From positions 41,185-105,184 of the forward strand of contig JBIIEL010000003.1 of assembly GCA_044237845.1 (NCBI GenBank): a DNA stretch of 64,000 nt, in the 5' to 3' direction. The stretch comes from QFOX01 sp044237845 (GTDB lineage Bacteria > Pseudomonadota > Alphaproteobacteria > Rickettsiales > UBA3002). Shown here piece by piece: positions 62,950-64,000 of the stretch; position 1 is the first letter of the stretch; each line of letters begins with the position of its first letter. The position numbers and the translations under genes are program-made. Below the pieces are notes generated by a model. The model did no database searches. It was given only the letters and a program-made list of their open reading frames with translations, and was not told the DNA's origin.

Positions 62950-63822
62950 ATGCCCATCCATGCCATCCTCGCCGCGTTGACGGTGGTCATCTGCTGGGGA
63001 GGAAATTATTCCGCGACGAAATTTGCGCTCGCTGATTTTCCGCCGTTTCTGATGTCGCTGCTGCGCTTCATTATGGTCTGCATCATGCTCGCACCCTTCG
63101 CGCTGCGCCAGCCGCTGCCGCGCTGGAGGCCGATGATTTTCCTCTCCGTGATGCAAATTGTGGTGCAGTTCGGGCTGATGATGACCGCGCTTCATATGGG
63201 GCTTTCCATCACCTCAGCGGTGATTGCAACACAGCTTGGGGTGCCGTTCTCCTGCATCATGGCGGCGATTTTCTTCAAGGATTATCTGGGCCCGTGGCGC
63301 ACGTTCGGCCTTGCGGTGGCGTTCATGGGGCTGGTGATTGTGGCGGGCACGCCGGATGCCTCGGAACATTGGCTGGCTTTCCTGCTCGCGCTGGTGAGCT
63401 GCCTCGCCTGGAGCACGGCGAACCTCTATCTCAAAACCATCGAGCATCCGCATTGGGTGAGCCTGTTGTTCTGGCCGGGCCTACTGTCGCTGCCGCAATT
63501 CCTTGTCATTACATGGCTGGTGGAGGAGGGACAGCTCGCCCAAATCACGCACGCGGCCACCAGCGCCTGGCTCGGCGTGGCCTATAGCGCTGTGCTCTCC
63601 ACCTTGGTCGGCTACGGCCTGTGGAACTGGCTGATGCGCAGCTTCCCCGTCAGCCGGGTGATGCCGTTCGGCCTGCTCATGCCGGTGTTCGGCATTAGCT
63701 TCGGCGCGCTGATTTTTGACGAAACCCTTACCCCGCGCGTGATTGTCGGAGGGCTGATTACCCTCGTCGGTGTGGCGATTATTACTCTCCGCCGGCCAAA
63801 GCTCGCGGAGTTGGAGCATTAA
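62950..63822 (+). CDS. EamA-family drug/metabolite transporter
   Basis: A 290-residue protein with about ten membrane helices in two EamA repeats: the first from AALTVVICWGGNYSATKFAL, the second from FLLALVSCLAWSTANLYLK, ending with LLMPVFGISFGALIFDETLTPRVIVGGLITLVGVAIITLRR. It would export amino acids or other metabolites; specificity is unknown. The ATG at 62950 fits the family start; the longer frame from 62881 does not. Confidence 0.85.
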   Translation: MPIHAILAALTVVICWGGNYSATKFALADFPPFLMSLLRFIMVCIMLAPFALRQPLPRWRPMIFLSVMQIVVQFGLMMTALHMGLSITSAVIATQLGVPFSCIMAAIFFKDYLGPWRTFGLAVAFMGLVIVAGTPDASEHWLAFLLALVSCLAWSTANLYLKTIEHPHWVSLLFWPGLLSLPQFLVITWLVEEGQLAQITHAATSAWLGVAYSAVLSTLVGYGLWNWLMRSFPVSRVMPFGLLMPVFGISFGALIFDETLTPRVIVGGLITLVGVAIITLRRPKLAELEH

Positions 63823-63887
63823 TTTAGGACATTTTCGAGTGCGTATGAGCGATACGCGAATGATGTATGTATCCGTGGGGGCACAAT

Positions 63888-63921
63888 AAAAAACGCCGGG
63901 GAATGATCCCCGGCGTTTTTG
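63888..63921. terminator. Bidirectional Rho-independent terminator
   Basis: ACGCCGGGG and CCCCGGCGT arms around aatgat, with an A-run on the left and a T-run on the right. It serves the plus-strand transporter and the minus-strand gene entering from the right edge. Confidence 0.93.
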
Positions 63922-63959
63922 TATTTGTGGCGCTTTGTTCCGCCTGAACCCGCAGGGTT

Positions 63960-64000
63960 CTAGCCGTAGATTTGGCCGTAGGGGATGGGACGCTTGGTGT
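63960..64000 (-). CDS. C-terminal end of an unidentified protein (start outside the window)
   Basis: On the minus strand the last codons read TKRPIPYGQIYG and then TAG at 63960-63962. Only 12 residues and the stop are visible, so no family can be named. The bidirectional terminator lies just beyond the stop. Confidence 0.5.
   Translation of the reverse strand, partial: TKRPIPYGQIYG

Noticed and set aside
1..64000. CRISPR array or prophage
   Set aside because: No regularly spaced direct repeats of 25-40 bp and no capsid, tail, portal or terminase genes were seen; the transglycosylase alone is not enough.

Overview
The window looks like a chromosomal stretch of a free-living alphaproteobacterium. 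It carries genes typical of or restricted to that class: usg, an NDUFA12-type complex I accessory protein, a DUF2155 protein beside mlaD, a zf-CHCC zinc-finger protein, a HIG1-type twin-helix protein and frataxin, plus sites matching the CtrA consensus TTAA-N7-TTAAC. EF-P outside its loop resembles Rhodospirillales (Magnetospirillum-like) sequences from memory. The exact order is inference; a Rhodospirillales or Micavibrio-like lineage is my best guess. I see no prophage, insertion sequence or CRISPR array.

Layout. 1-6.4 kb: class I fructose-bisphosphate aldolase, a LuxI/GNAT-like acyltransferase, thiE, a YkgJ cysteine-cluster protein, efp flanked by two pseudopilin-like genes, and suhB. 6.6-18.5 kb: a proline-rich OmpA-like envelope protein, frataxin with an ABC exporter, a class A penicillin-binding protein, a YgjP-like metallopeptidase, dnaG and a large hypothetical protein. 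18.7-24 kb: rpoD with a histone-H1-like tail, then NDUFA12, lipoprotein, mlaD, DUF2155 and a lytic transglycosylase. 24-34 kb: xerD, aroK-aroB-corC, a peptidoglycan-binding protein, an APC permease, tRNA-Thr(CGT) and an MscS channel. 34-42 kb: ygfZ and a glycosyltransferase, usg, a third pseudopilin, a secreted transglycosylase, zf-CHCC, HIG1, etfBA and nadE. 42-50.5 kb: two groups of lineage-specific proteins around gltX-cysS, a K+-channel-like protein and trmJ. 50.6-64 kb: rpsD, a grxD operon, purL, tandem methyltransferases, bolA, purCSQ, a DjlA-like chaperone and a drug/metabolite transporter.

The strongest unexplained signal is a repeated promoter architecture. Eight genes of unknown or cell-wall-related function (starts at 23465, 28837, 42122, 42772, 43188, 48092, 49343 and, on the minus strand, 58809) are each preceded by an 18-bp direct-repeat element close to a PHO box (TTGTCAC-AAAA-CTTCAC type). 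A -10 hexamer follows 22 nt downstream (21 in one case). This suggests a local regulon of uncharacterised proteins: glycine-rich membrane proteins, a signal-peptide-less lytic transglycosylase and a peptidoglycan-binding protein. Two of these genes appear to be transcribed as leaderless mRNAs. Separate promoters with CtrA-like boxes precede two other orphan genes (59606 and 18544, both minus).

The window also carries degenerate heptanucleotide tandem repeats, three of them inserted in frame inside conserved genes (ygfZ, cysS, trmJ), and several palindromic intergenic repeats. EF-P has an atypical loop without the usual modifiable lysine.
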